Assembly: GCF_009176705.1 (NCBI RefSeq)
Contig: NZ_AP021847.1
Coordinates: 486,501 to 550,500 of the forward strand
DNA length: 64,000 bases
Direction of reading: 5' to 3'
From: Pseudoalteromonas sp. A25
GTDB lineage: Bacteria; Pseudomonadota; Gammaproteobacteria; Enterobacterales; Alteromonadaceae
A program made the position numbers and the translations under genes. The notes under the pieces are model-generated. The model searched no databases. It was not told the DNA's origin and was given only the letters and a program-made list of their open reading frames with translations. Position 1 is the stretch's first letter, and each line of letters opens with the position of its first letter. This document shows, in pieces, positions 1 to 9,900 of the stretch.

Positions 1-2
1 GC

Positions 3-1403
3 AATGTGCTTAAATTACATTTGCTATTAGGTGGGCGAATACACCCAGAAGCAACCAGCCACTTTGCTAGTCAAAAATGTTTCTATTATAGCGGCATTGG
101 TAATCAAGGCAGTGCGGTCAAAAAAATACTTAACCAAATACTCGCGCCACAAAGTAGTGACGTGGCCAGCATTTTGTCTCAAGCCATGCGAGATTTCGAA
201 GCGCAATATCAAACTGGCGACCAAGTATTGCTTATTGGCTTTAGTCGCGGGGCTGCACTTGCCAGACGGTTTGCTAAATGCTTAGAAAAGCACATCAATA
301 ACAATGTGTTTTTATGTGTGTTTGATACCATTGCATCTATTGGTTTTAGTAAAATAACCAAAGCCACTTGTGGCACAGAACACGTCATATTTGCCGATCA
401 TGACGCCGCTAACAACGTTAGTGCCGCCCTTCACTGTGTCAGCCTTGATGATAAAAGAAGAGCCTTTGAAGCCACATTGTTTAACCATGCACCACATATT
501 CACGAATTATGGTTTGCGGGGAGCCACTCTGACATTGGCGGAGGGTTTTATCGCAGTGGCTTGTCGGATATTTGCTTGCGCTATACATTGGAGTGGTTGC
601 AAGTTCAACCGATAAATATCAATCTGCTTACTCGTGAGCAAATTAATTATTCTGGGCTGTTACCGCATGACGGCGCACTGTTAATAGATGCTGACGATTT
701 AGCTATCACCCCTGATCCCCTGGCACCAAGTCACCAACACGATTACTTTTGGGGTAATGTTAACTTTAAGGCCACCAACCGGCTGTGTGTTGTGATGCAA
801 AACAACCAAGTCAGTGACATCCCTCCCCTCATTCACCATAGTGTGGCCAAACGAATTTACAACAGCAGCAGCTATCGTCCAGAATCTCTCAAAGGCACCT
901 TACATCGCTTGGAGTACGCAAGTGGCGAACAACTAGAGTGCACTGGAATTACCCCCCATATTGAGTTGCCGACTCAACAGCTCAATATTTTGCAGGTTGG
1001 TGAAAAAGTGCAAATCAAAGTATTTGCCTGTGAGGCGTATAACCATACAGGGCTTTGGCTAGAAAAAGGGGCAACATATCGTATTAACCCAATCACATCA
1101 CAAGTATGGTTTGATAAAGACACACAAGTTACAGCCAGTGGTTGGCAGCGTGGTAATCGCACGGTTGGGGTTAAACAGCTTCCCATCGAAATGATGGAAC
1201 CTTATAAACGCTTACCTGGACGCCCATGGTTTTCACTGGTTGGCTGCATAAACGCAGACGATAGTTTTGCTTTTTCACTTAATGGTGGGGGTGATATCAA
1301 GGTGAATCAACATGGCGAGTTTACGCCTTTTGCAAATGACATAAATTGCGATTATGGCTTAAACCGCGGTGCAATTGAGTTAGAAGTGGTTCGCTTGGGA
1401 TAG
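3..1403 (+). CDS. DUF2235/Tle1-like alpha/beta hydrolase (5' end outside window)
   Basis: The reading frame is open to the left edge. The first visible codons read N-V-L-K-L, matching the T-N-V-x-K-L stretch that in DUF2235 proteins follows an N-terminal D-G-T-x-N motif, so the true start lies upstream and the GTG at base 6 is probably an internal valine. The nucleophile elbow GFSRGA lies near residue 78, and a second conserved block, GSHSDIGGG, near residue 170 probably holds the catalytic Asp. About 200 further C-terminal residues are not recognised. The family includes type VI secretion phospholipase effectors (Tle1) and uncharacterised hydrolases; an effector role is inference because no VgrG or immunity gene is visible. 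The 3' end overlaps the convergent solute-binding gene by 24 bases. Confidence 0.75.
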   Translation, partial: NVLKLHLLLGGRIHPEATSHFASQKCFYYSGIGNQGSAVKKILNQILAPQSSDVASILSQAMRDFEAQYQTGDQVLLIGFSRGAALARRFAKCLEKHINNNVFLCVFDTIASIGFSKITKATCGTEHVIFADHDAANNVSAALHCVSLDDKRRAFEATLFNHAPHIHELWFAGSHSDIGGGFYRSGLSDICLRYTLEWLQVQPININLLTREQINYSGLLPHDGALLIDADDLAITPDPLAPSHQHDYFWGNVNFKATNRLCVVMQNNQVSDIPPLIHHSVAKRIYNSSSYRPESLKGTLHRLEYASGEQLECTGITPHIELPTQQLNILQVGEKVQIKVFACEAYNHTGLWLEKGATYRINPITSQVWFDKDTQVTASGWQRGNRTVGVKQLPIEMMEPYKRLPGRPWFSLVGCINADDSFAFSLNGGGDIKVNQHGEFTPFANDINCDYGLNRGAIELEVVRLG

Positions 1404-2159
1404 TGAATCTGGTAATTTGCTCAGGTACTTTGCCTCAATTCTCTTTAATTGGTTATCGGTTGCACTAATTGCCCTATTTATTTGGGCAATTTGCTCCACA
1501 CTGAAAGCACTTTTGTTAAGCATAAAATGGATCCCATTATCGTGAACGACATATGGATGGATACGCAATTTATCATAACCTAATTGATGCTTATAATAGA
1601 CACCACTTGCTTCATCCTCTATTAAAAAGTCAACTCGGCCTCGGCGTACCAATTCCATGCGTTGTGACAAACTCGCAACCTCAAAATAGTTATTCTTAAA
1701 TTGATCAACTTTCAGTATGCTGGCCAACTCCTGTCCATAGTAAGCTCCGGGGTTGGCAGTAAATAGATATCCCCTTTCAAATAGCTGCGACAAACTCTTT
1801 ACATCATCCATGGTTGAAAGCGTAAAAAGGCGCATTCTTTCTCGCCTGTATTGCGCACTAAAATAAGCTATTTTTGCTCTTTGCTCGTTGTAACTTGCTG
1901 ATGGAAGAATATCAATAAACCCTCTTTCTAATTCCGTGATCCCCCGTGCAGAAGAAGGCAACCTAACAAAGTTAACGCACAACCCCGCTTTATTGAAGAT
2001 ATATTGTGTTGCCTCGATATCCATACCAAAATAACGCTCTCCGTCATACATTACATAGGGGGGCCACGGCGTGCCGACACCGACTTTGTATGTTCTGTCG
2101 CAGCTAAGCGCTTGAACAGAAATAAAAAACAATAAAAATAACAAAATTTTGGAATACAA
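1380..2159 (-). CDS. Periplasmic solute-binding protein, amino-acid type (SBP_bac_3)
   Basis: A protein of 259 aa with a signal peptide (hydrophobic residues about 4-18, cleavage near A-L-S-C) followed by a type II periplasmic binding fold: VGVGTPWPPYVMYD at the N-terminus, a GMDIEA segment, and a hinge/ligand region around RRGRVDFLIEDEASG. The family includes ABC-importer binding proteins for polar amino acids and stand-alone versions near signalling genes. No permease or ATPase gene is adjacent, so this may be an orphan receptor. The start is a TTG; the nearby ATG is out of frame. It is convergent with the upstream hydrolase. Confidence 0.75.
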   Translation of the reverse strand: MYSKILLFLLFFISVQALSCDRTYKVGVGTPWPPYVMYDGERYFGMDIEATQYIFNKAGLCVNFVRLPSSARGITELERGFIDILPSASYNEQRAKIAYFSAQYRRERMRLFTLSTMDDVKSLSQLFERGYLFTANPGAYYGQELASILKVDQFKNNYFEVASLSQRMELVRRGRVDFLIEDEASGVYYKHQLGYDKLRIHPYVVHDNGIHFMLNKSAFSVEQIAQINRAISATDNQLKRIEAKYLSKLPDSLSQANHF

Positions 2160-2495
2160 CTTGATACATCAACCGTAAACAAAGACGCTCAATTTAGTAT
2201 GGAGTAATACCAAAATATTACCAAGGTGAGAAATAGAAAGCTGTTTTTAAAAACCAACCGCTTACTTGCATGGATAAGAGTTTTGATAGTTCACAATAGA
2301 GACGTTGTAACCCCTTACACATCCAATAATGAGATATTGCTCAATATCAAGGCATTTTCGCGAAGTAATAGCGCGCTATTACAAGTAAAAATAACGCAGA
2401 GAGTGAGCGACATAGCCTTATTGGGCAAATTCACTTATGTGCTCCTGAGGTTATATACATTGCCAAAATAGAAAGGGAACTGCACAGAGGTAACT
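2160..2495. other. Intergenic region with palindromic repeat
   Basis: No convincing gene is seen. An 81-codon open frame on the plus strand (2226-2471) lies across a large inverted repeat (2323-2424) and is judged non-coding. Confidence 0.5.
2323..2424. repeat. 102-nt imperfect inverted repeat (palindromic intergenic element)
   Basis: The outer arms are ccaataa (2323-2329) and ttattgg (2418-2424). The centre is the perfect 18-bp palindrome gtaatagcgcgctattac (2365-2382). Outer arms and central palindrome share exactly the same axis, and the sequence between them also pairs imperfectly (for example attgctc with gagcgac). Its interior (tttcgcga, then ataacgcag) resembles that of the element at 54271-54437, so both probably belong to one dispersed family of palindromic or MITE-like repeats. 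Confidence 0.6.
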
Positions 2496-2714
2496 TTAAG
2501 ATATCAGTTTATTGGTAATTTTTTGCGCGATAGGCGCGCTGAAAAAAGAAATAACAGCAGCCGCCGGCCACGCTAATACAAATGCCTTTCCCCAATTAGC
2601 AAAAAAGTGCGCGCTGACACCTAAATTGATGTAAGTAACCCAAAGTGTCATTAAAACTGATAAGAAAAAAGACAACAATAATGTAAAAGTAACGCGGTGT
2701 TTTAATGAAGGCAT
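2496..2714 (-). CDS. DUF2798 small membrane protein
   Basis: A protein of 72 aa with two predicted membrane helices: residues about 9-31, including the S-F-F-L-S-x-L-M-T-L-W-V-T pattern, and about 42-62 (AFVLAWPAAAVISFFSAPIA). The signatures INLG, a W-x-K/R-A segment, LAWPAA and APIAQKI are typical of DUF2798. The function of this inner-membrane family is unknown. The ATG is preceded by the purine-rich aacagagcgtact stretch, a weak ribosome-binding site. It stands alone between a repeat region and the terminator of the chitin operon. Confidence 0.8.
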   Translation of the reverse strand: MPSLKHRVTFTLLLSFFLSVLMTLWVTYINLGVSAHFFANWGKAFVLAWPAAAVISFFSAPIAQKITNKLIS

Positions 2715-2811
2715 AGTACGCTCTGTTGAATGCTAATAATCACTTGTAACGCAAAGAACGCCACAGATTATAAGCCCATACTCGGTTGACAAGCAAACCT
2801 TAACCTTAAAC

Positions 2812-2842
2812 CAAAAAAAACGCCAACCTTGTTGGTTGGCGT
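2812..2842 (-). terminator. Rho-independent terminator of the chitin operon
   Basis: The arms cgccaacc (2821-2828) and ggttggcg (2834-2841) enclose a 5-nt loop. On the minus strand the stem is followed by a run of eight T residues (plus-strand A run 2813-2820). It lies about 65 bases after the stop codon of the last chitinase gene. Confidence 0.9.
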
Positions 2843-2906
2843 CACACTCGCTTTAATTGATATTGCTCATCCTTGAGTCAACCAAAGTAAATCGGCTATA
2901 TCGATA

Positions 2907-5366
2907 TTATAGTGCTTGCCATACTAGTGCTTTGCCTGGTTCTTCACCACGCGTCCACCATTTAGCTCGATAGTTTTTGCCACCATAAACCACCGTATCA
3001 CCACCAACATACACCTTGTTGCGCTCCCATGTATCTACTGGACCGGCTTTATCTGTCACTGTTACTTGGAACGAGCGTGAAACACTTTCAGTGCCATCTG
3101 ATACTGATACTGACACTGTGTATGTTGTATCTTGTGATACCTCAGCCGCACTTAAACTAACACTAGCACCTGAGCCAGATACAGTTAGCCCTGCAGGCAC
3201 ATTCCACGTGTATGTTAACGCATCGTTGTCTGCATCTGTTGCGACTGCGCTTACGTTCACCGACGTGTTTTCTTCTAATGTAACATCAGCGATAGGCGCA
3301 AGCACCGGTGCACTGTTAGGCGATGTACTTACGGTTACAGTAACATCTTTAGACACTGACACAGTGCCATCTGATACCGTTACGGTAAGTGTATAATTTG
3401 CATCAGAAGTCAGTGTAGGTGCTGTTACAACTACACTCGCTGAGTTTGCATTTGCAAGGCTTAGCGATGCATCTGCACTCCAAGAGTAAGTAAGTGTGTC
3501 ACGATCTGCATCCGTTGCACTGGCAGTCACTGTTGCGGTACCGCCATTAGCAATCGTTACTTGGCTATCTACCGATACAACCGGCGCGCGATTTGGTGGT
3601 ACAGAACCTGCCAACCCTTCGTGCATCGCATTTAAGATATCACCGTTGTCAGCGTCTATTTCCCATGCGAACAAACCGCCTAGGTCGTTTACTTTTACGT
3701 AACCACCTTTCGCTTTTACTGAACGAGCGTTATCGAATGTTAGTAGTTTACCGTTACTACGGTTCCAAACATAAGCTGCTTCTGCTTGTTCATCGTATCC
3801 AGCTTCAAAACCGTTGATACCAGTACCGTTTGGCCCTAACAAGTTGGCTACAATCCCTTTGTAGTCCATGATACCAGGCTCCCAAACGCCCTCTGTTGTA
3901 GAACCTTTAAACTTACCGTTACCTGGTGCCGTCATTGGGTTTCCAGGAATGGTTGCGTTAGCTTCCATTACCCCTTCCCAGCCACGACCATACATCGCCG
4001 CACCAACGACTAGTTTCTTAGAGTCAACCCCTTGGGCAAGCAATAATTTAATCGCGTTGTCGGTACTGTATGCAGGACCTTTGCGTGGTTCGCCATTGTC
4101 ATCTACGCCCGTGCCGTTACATTCATCAACACTGATGTGTGAACCACAATATAGTGCTGTTTGATGGCCTGTCACATTGTTCCAACCACCAAAGAAGTCG
4201 TAAGTCATCGCGAAGATATAATCCATGTACTGCGAAGCCGCTTGATAGTCTACATCTTCAATCTTATCGTAACCGGTACCAATTGCTGAACTGAGCTCGT
4301 ACTCACGTCCCGTTTCTGCTTCAAGTTCATCAAGCATAGCGCGCAATTCTTGCATCAATGCAACATAAGCTGGACCATCGTTGACTGGATCACCTAAGTT
4401 ACCATTTGGACCGCCGCCACCAGGGAATTCCCAGTCAATATCTACGCCATCATAGAATTTCCATGTCTTTAAGAACTTTTTCATAGAGGCAACAAACGTG
4501 TCACGGTTCGCTTTCTCAGTAAACCCATGGAAAGGATCAGACAGCGTCCAGCCACCAACCGATGGGAGAATTTTAAGATCTGGGTAACGCTGCTTAAGTG
4601 CCATTAACTGCGCGTATGTACCACGGATAGGATCTTTAGAATCAACGCCTGGTAGCGCTTTTTGAATGGCAGCCCAAGGGTCATGAATTACTACTTCGTA
4701 ATCTGCAGAGCCAGCACACGCCTTTTGCAAAGCTCTCCAACTGTTACCATTTTCTATTTCTTTAAGAGACTCGTTTGGACCACAGATTGGAATAAAGCCA
4801 TAAAGTAAATGTGATAAGTTTTGCGCTGGGATCTTGGTAACATCAAAGTTACGCCCATAAATCCCCCACTCAACAAAGTATGCCCCCGTCACGTAATTCG
4901 GGTTAGTGCCATAGTTTTTGTTATTTGGGTTAACATTCATAGGAAGCGGCTCTAAATGACCACCATCGGTATCCGCAATAACAATGGCCTTGCCTGCGCT
5001 TCGTGCACATGTATCGCCTTCACACAGTTCAACATAAAGTGTGTGACGACCAGAACTTTCATAAGGAAATTCAATCACACCGCTTTTAGTACCCGCAGGT
5101 AAAGTGCCTTCATTAACTAACATATCGTCAAAATACACTTTATAGCCATCACCACCGTCGCCGCTCCATGCATTCCACTTGATGCTGATGTTTACTTGCT
5201 CTTTGGCGTTAACTAAATCTTTGTATGATCCCTGACCATCCAGATTAACCTCAACAAAAGAATACTGCTGAGCCTCCCAGCTTAAACTGGGTGTTGAAGG
5301 CGCTGCTATAACAGCACCCGACATCATCGCTAAGGCCACAGCGGCCGTTAAATGTTTTATTTTCAT
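2907..5366 (-). CDS. chiA: ChiA-type GH18 chitinase with two Ig/PKD-like domains and C-terminal CBM5/12
   Basis: A secreted endo/exo-chitinase of 819 aa. The start at 5366 was chosen because it gives MKIKHLTAAVALAMM, a proper signal peptide, with a gagaaag ribosome-binding site; an in-frame ATG 13 codons upstream lacks both. Order: signal peptide (1-21), ChiN-like beta domain (about 22-135), GH18 barrel (about 160-575) with DGVDIDWE at 306-313 and E313 as catalytic acid, two Ig/PKD/cadherin-like domains (about 590-770), and a terminal carbohydrate-binding module with the AKWWTRGEEPG aromatic motif. The stretches SLSWEAQ, VEWGIYGRNF, LTFDNARSV and GGLFAWEIDADNGDILN closely follow Serratia ChiA. 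It is the last gene of the operon and acts on insoluble chitin outside the cell. Confidence 0.95.
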   Translation of the reverse strand: MKIKHLTAAVALAMMSGAVIAAPSTPSLSWEAQQYSFVEVNLDGQGSYKDLVNAKEQVNISIKWNAWSGDGGDGYKVYFDDMLVNEGTLPAGTKSGVIEFPYESSGRHTLYVELCEGDTCARSAGKAIVIADTDGGHLEPLPMNVNPNNKNYGTNPNYVTGAYFVEWGIYGRNFDVTKIPAQNLSHLLYGFIPICGPNESLKEIENGNSWRALQKACAGSADYEVVIHDPWAAIQKALPGVDSKDPIRGTYAQLMALKQRYPDLKILPSVGGWTLSDPFHGFTEKANRDTFVASMKKFLKTWKFYDGVDIDWEFPGGGGPNGNLGDPVNDGPAYVALMQELRAMLDELEAETGREYELSSAIGTGYDKIEDVDYQAASQYMDYIFAMTYDFFGGWNNVTGHQTALYCGSHISVDECNGTGVDDNGEPRKGPAYSTDNAIKLLLAQGVDSKKLVVGAAMYGRGWEGVMEANATIPGNPMTAPGNGKFKGSTTEGVWEPGIMDYKGIVANLLGPNGTGINGFEAGYDEQAEAAYVWNRSNGKLLTFDNARSVKAKGGYVKVNDLGGLFAWEIDADNGDILNAMHEGLAGSVPPNRAPVVSVDSQVTIANGGTATVTASATDADRDTLTYSWSADASLSLANANSASVVVTAPTLTSDANYTLTVTVSDGTVSVSKDVTVTVSTSPNSAPVLAPIADVTLEENTSVNVSAVATDADNDALTYTWNVPAGLTVSGSGASVSLSAAEVSQDTTYTVSVSVSDGTESVSRSFQVTVTDKAGPVDTWERNKVYVGGDTVVYGGKNYRAKWWTRGEEPGKALVWQAL

Positions 5367-5447
5367 TTCTTTCTCAACCTTATTTACATGTTGTATCCAA
5401 CCCATTCAGGCGGATGATTGTTGTACCAATAATTAACTTTCACCTGG

Positions 5448-5476
5448 GCACCACTGCGCTTTTACAGCAGTGGTGC
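5448..5476 (-). other. Intercistronic hairpin, LPMO-chiA junction
   Basis: The perfect 10-bp arms gcaccactgc (5448-5457) and gcagtggtgc (5467-5476) enclose 9 nt, directly after the LPMO stop. No T run follows on the minus strand, so it is more likely an mRNA-stabilising or processing stem than a terminator. Confidence 0.65.
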
Positions 5477-5483
5477 ATAACAC

Positions 5484-6920
5484 TTACAACTTTAACCAAA
5501 CCAATGCAGAGCCAGGTTCCTCACCTCGAGTCCACCACTTCGCTTGATAGTTCTTTCCTTTATGAGAGACTTTATCGCCACCGACATAAGTTTTGCTTTG
5601 ACTCCATGCGGGATACTGAGATTGATCGCTATCTTTTACGGTGATAGAAACGTCAGCAGAAGTACTAAGTTGTCCATCAGAAACTGTCACTGTAATGCTG
5701 TATTGCATATCAGCAGACACTTCAGGTGCAGTCAGTTCGATTGTTGCACCGGAGCCTGTCCAAGTCAGCTCACTGGGCACCTGCCATTGATAGGTTAAAT
5801 CTTGCTGTTCATCGTCAAAGGCGTGAACATGTAGTGTGGCCGTTGATAATTCATCCATAACCAGAGGTTCTGGTGAATGAATTTTAGGAGGCGTATTATC
5901 CGGCGCGGCTTGAATGGTGAGGTTGTAGGTATAGTTTTCATTGCTAACATATACTTCGTTGGATAGTAAATTTTGCGGGTCAAAAACAATCTGATCATCA
6001 CTTTGTTTTACGCCCACTTGCATAATGCTGGCATGATCTAGGTTAAGCATTTGCGCCAACTGCTCTGCCCAGTTACCTTGGTTGAAGTCACTGACTTTCA
6101 GCGACTTACTTACCAACTCTTTACCCGTGCCATCAAATACCCGAGCCCAAACCGTATCTCCCACTTGCGCTTGTTGACCTTGCGCCACAAAGTACCCAGC
6201 GCTGGTCCAATTAACAGGACCTGTATCACGCACTATGGTAATGTCACTACAGTTGTAAAAACCTTCGCCTACCACGTCAATGCGCTGCCAACGCGTATAT
6301 AAAATGGCATCTCCCACTCGATTTTGAGGAATCGACACTTTCATTTCATAAAATCGTTTGCCATCAGGGTCTTTCACAAATTCAACATTGCCAAGCTCGG
6401 TAACCAATTCTAGGTCTTCCCAGCGTAGCGTATCTGTCGCTCTGTTAAACTCTGGCTTTGTAATGTAAAACTTCCAAAAGCTTGGGTTGTGTGGCGTTGT
6501 AGCCCTAAAACGAACAGCCACTTCACCATTGGCATTGGGTGTAATTTCTGTGCTTTGCCAATATTCAGAAGGTAAATTCATGCCGCGCTTTGCATTGTCG
6601 CCACCAGCACACAAAGCGCCATCTGGTACATTCGCTTCAACAGCAGCTTGATCGTTATAATTGGCGGTGTTAACCGAAAACTCATGCTCTTGAATAAATT
6701 GCACATATCCTGATTCCAAAAATGCGGCTCTACAGCCTTGATTTGGAATGTTCGAGCCATCTTCAGGCCACCAATAACCCCCTTGGGCCTCACAAATTGA
6801 TTGGCGCGCTTTAGGAAAGTCCATATAGCCATGCGCATTCACATTAAAACTTAAGCTACTCAATAATGCGGTACTAACCGTAGCCACTAGTAATGGGGTG
6901 TTAACTAACATCTTGTTCAT
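5484..6920 (-). CDS. AA10 lytic polysaccharide monooxygenase (chitin-active type) with CBM5/12
   Basis: A copper enzyme that oxidatively cleaves crystalline chitin, 478 aa. The signal peptide ends at A29, which makes H30 (HGYMDFPKARQ) the N-terminal histidine of the copper histidine brace. The AA10 catalytic domain spans about 30-225. A GbpA-like middle domain (about 235-330) is followed by an Ig/PKD-like domain (about 345-425) and a C-terminal chitin-binding module with AKWWTRGEEPG. The PKD plus CBM tail is closely similar to that of the downstream ChiA. A strong aaggagag ribosome-binding site precedes ATG 6920. Sitting between two GH18 genes fits a synergistic role: the oxidase opens the crystal surface for the chitinases. 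Confidence 0.94.
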   Translation of the reverse strand: MNKMLVNTPLLVATVSTALLSSLSFNVNAHGYMDFPKARQSICEAQGGYWWPEDGSNIPNQGCRAAFLESGYVQFIQEHEFSVNTANYNDQAAVEANVPDGALCAGGDNAKRGMNLPSEYWQSTEITPNANGEVAVRFRATTPHNPSFWKFYITKPEFNRATDTLRWEDLELVTELGNVEFVKDPDGKRFYEMKVSIPQNRVGDAILYTRWQRIDVVGEGFYNCSDITIVRDTGPVNWTSAGYFVAQGQQAQVGDTVWARVFDGTGKELVSKSLKVSDFNQGNWAEQLAQMLNLDHASIMQVGVKQSDDQIVFDPQNLLSNEVYVSNENYTYNLTIQAAPDNTPPKIHSPEPLVMDELSTATLHVHAFDDEQQDLTYQWQVPSELTWTGSGATIELTAPEVSADMQYSITVTVSDGQLSTSADVSITVKDSDQSQYPAWSQSKTYVGGDKVSHKGKNYQAKWWTRGEEPGSALVWLKL

Positions 6921-6939
6921 CGTTGCTCTCTCCTTAAGT

Positions 6940-6957
6940 GGGCAGCCAAAGCTGCCC
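6940..6957 (-). other. Intercistronic GC-rich hairpin between first chitinase and LPMO
   Basis: The arms gggcagc (6940-6946) and gctgccc (6951-6957) enclose a 4-nt loop and sit between the stop of the upstream chitinase gene and the ribosome-binding site of the LPMO gene. No T run follows. Confidence 0.6.
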
Positions 6958-6964
6958 CCATCTT

Positions 6965-9900
6965 TTAAAGGCTACATACCTTTTGGTAATCACTACTGCC
7001 TTCAGGTGCTTTATTAGTCCACCATTTGGCTTTATAAACCGCTTGGCCTTGGCGTACTAAATCTCCACCAGACGCATGTGTGCCTCTTGGTAGCGTTGGA
7101 TAAACAACGATGTCTTCTATAGGAGTTCCTTCACACTTTGTCACCGGGTCGCCACCATTACCATCACCTGGTTGAGCCTCTGGTAGCTTTGGATACTCAG
7201 ATTTAAAGGCATATTGCTGTCCGTCTTTTTCAACAACAAAGTTGATTGGACCTGAGATAGGCATGTAATACATTACCTGAGCATTAACTGTTTCGCCTGG
7301 TGCAAATGACTTCGGTACGCTGCCCCACTCATTCACTAGCGTGATTGAGAAACGGTGGAACTCATTTTCAAATCCGCCGATATTATTACCCGCAGCATTT
7401 GAGCCATTTTCATCAACCGCCATTTTCAGCTTTTCAGTTGCATTCCAGTTTGATTTAAAAATAGCTGAGGTCGAAACCGGCACATCAAACGATATTTTCG
7501 CGCCAGTTAAATCAATCTGTGAGTTATTCTTAAATGAGAAGGTTGGGCTGATCGGATAGTTAGCATCTCCAGCAGGAAAATCTTTAGCTGTAAAGCTTAC
7601 ATCCACTGATTTTTCAGGTAATTGGAAGTTCACGTTACCCTGGTGCACATTATACTTAGAGCCATTTTGATTAAACTTGCTATAAGCAAGCGATGTCATA
7701 CTCGAGCCCATAAAATACTCACCCTTCGCAGCATCGTAATCAAAGTCTCCGGCAAGCTCCCAGAACATGATCCCACCAAGGCCATTGTTGATGACATAAT
7801 CGACTTTAGCCGCCATAGACTCTTCATCTTCAATTGAGATGAATACTTTTTTCTGGTCATTCCAAAGCCAAGGTGCAACAGCAACAGAGTCATAATGACG
7901 TGTGTAAGTACCGGTTAGCTTGTCTGTAGGGTCGTTTTCTGGATCAAGACCATAATCAGCAGCATAACTTGGCATTACCCCATCTTGCAGGTTTTTAGCA
8001 TGCCAAAGCGGGTTAGAGCCGGCAGGCACTTCAAGCCCTACGTCATTTTTGTCATGCCATAAGTTATCAATACCAACAGCGCCGTTACCGCATTTGTTTT
8101 TATCACCCTTACCCGTACCTGGCGGACAATTTGCTTGGTCGGCAAATGCAGCCTGTCCCCAAAGACCATTTGTGCCACCTTGTACATTTTGGAAGCCGCG
8201 AGTGTAGTATGGAATACCAATATTGATACGACCTGCTGAGACCGAGCCTCTAAAATAGCGTACCGCCCAATCTGTATTTAAATAGCCAATCCCTTCAAAC
8301 TCTTTTGTGCCATAAACATTCCACTGTTTGAGCTCTGAGTCTTCACCAGTATCAAATAACGACGCGTTGTGACCAACATGTGAGTTCCATGCACCGTGTA
8401 AGTCGTACGACATAATGTTTACATAATCGAGGTATTTAACTGATTGGAACGTTTCCATGCCGCGCAATAAATAACCTGAAGATGGAGATGCAATAGTTAG
8501 CATATAGTGCTGACCATCTGCCTCACCTGCTTTATCTAATTCTTCACGTAAACGCTTCATCAGCACTTGATATGACGCATTCAATCCAGCGCGGCGTGCA
8601 TTTGAAATTGGGAAGTCATCTGGGTGACCTGAGTCATCCATTGAAGATGGATATTCGTAGTCAATGTCTACCCCATCAAAACCATATTTTTTAATAAACT
8701 CTACAGCACTTTTAGCAAATGCATCGATACCAGCGTGATTGACAGAGCCATCTGCGTTGGTGGTCATGGTATAAAAACCACCACTTTGAACACGTGTGCC
8801 ATCAGGGCCAAAATAACCGCCCGTTTCAGCCCAACCACCGACAGAAATTAAGGTTTTAACATCTGGGTATTGTTTTTTGTATTTGTTAAGTAAGTTAAAA
8901 TGCCCTTTGTAAGGTAAGCTCGGGTCAAGTTCAGCGCCTGCAACACCTGGCCATTCCATATTAGTGGCAGGGTTACCAGCTGCGTTGGGGTCACCAATCG
9001 ATACTTTGTTATTTGCATCGACATGCGCAAATGCGTAGTTGATGTGAGTGATTTTATCCCAAGGGATATCATTAACCAAATAGCTCGGTTGTCCATTGGC
9101 ACCATTGCGCCAACTAGTGAAGTAGCCAATAACACGACGAGGATGATCTGGGCCCATGAGTTCACGGCCATTTTGATCGTAAATAGTACAGTACGGAGTG
9201 TTTACGCCCGGTGTTTGATACAAACCTTCTGGTCTACAAGCATCTGCATCCGCACCTGGGTCTATAACATTGACCGATTTGCTGATCTGGCCCGTTGCTC
9301 CTTCATTGTCAGTAACTGTCAGAGTAAAGGTCACCTGACCAAGCGCTGTAGCCTGCCAAGTATGCTCTGTTGCGCCACCATTTGTAGCCACCACTTCAGT
9401 GCCGTTAACCGCAAAACTCAATTTGCTAATAGTTCCATCTTCATCAGTGCCAGATAAAGCAAACTTAACGCTGGAACCTACAACAAGTTCAGGAGGCATG
9501 TTCACAATATCAAGTACAGCAACAGGCGCTTTGTTAACCGGGGTATCACTTTTTACAATAACTTGATGGCTCAGCATACTTGACACTGCCCCCTCGTTAT
9601 CAGTGGCTTTCACAGATATAGTATGTGTGCCTTCAACAGCCTGCCAAGAGGCTTCAAAATTATCATTTGTTCCTGACGTATCAGTTAGGAACAAAGAACC
9701 ATTTACGTAAAAGTCAACTTTAGCCACACTACCATCTTCGTCAGTTGCATTTGCAACAATGGCAACGCTGTCATTTACGTTAAATTCAGAGCCATCAGCT
9801 GGATTCAACTGGTTGATTTTAGGCTCCTTATTTATGACAACGCTGTCACAAGCACCCAAATTCAACCATTCTTGCCATGGTCCAGAATGTGTTTCTGGTT

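Noticed and set aside
6..8. GTG as the real start of the DUF2235 gene
   Set aside because: The preceding codon continues the frame with the family-conserved Asn, so the gene begins outside the window.
2226..2471. 81-codon open frame on the plus strand
   Set aside because: It runs across a large inverted repeat, has no good ribosome-binding site and shows no protein-like features.
3016..3396. Open frames opposite the chitinase Ig/PKD repeats
   Set aside because: Antisense shadows of repetitive Thr/Ser/Val-rich coding sequence.
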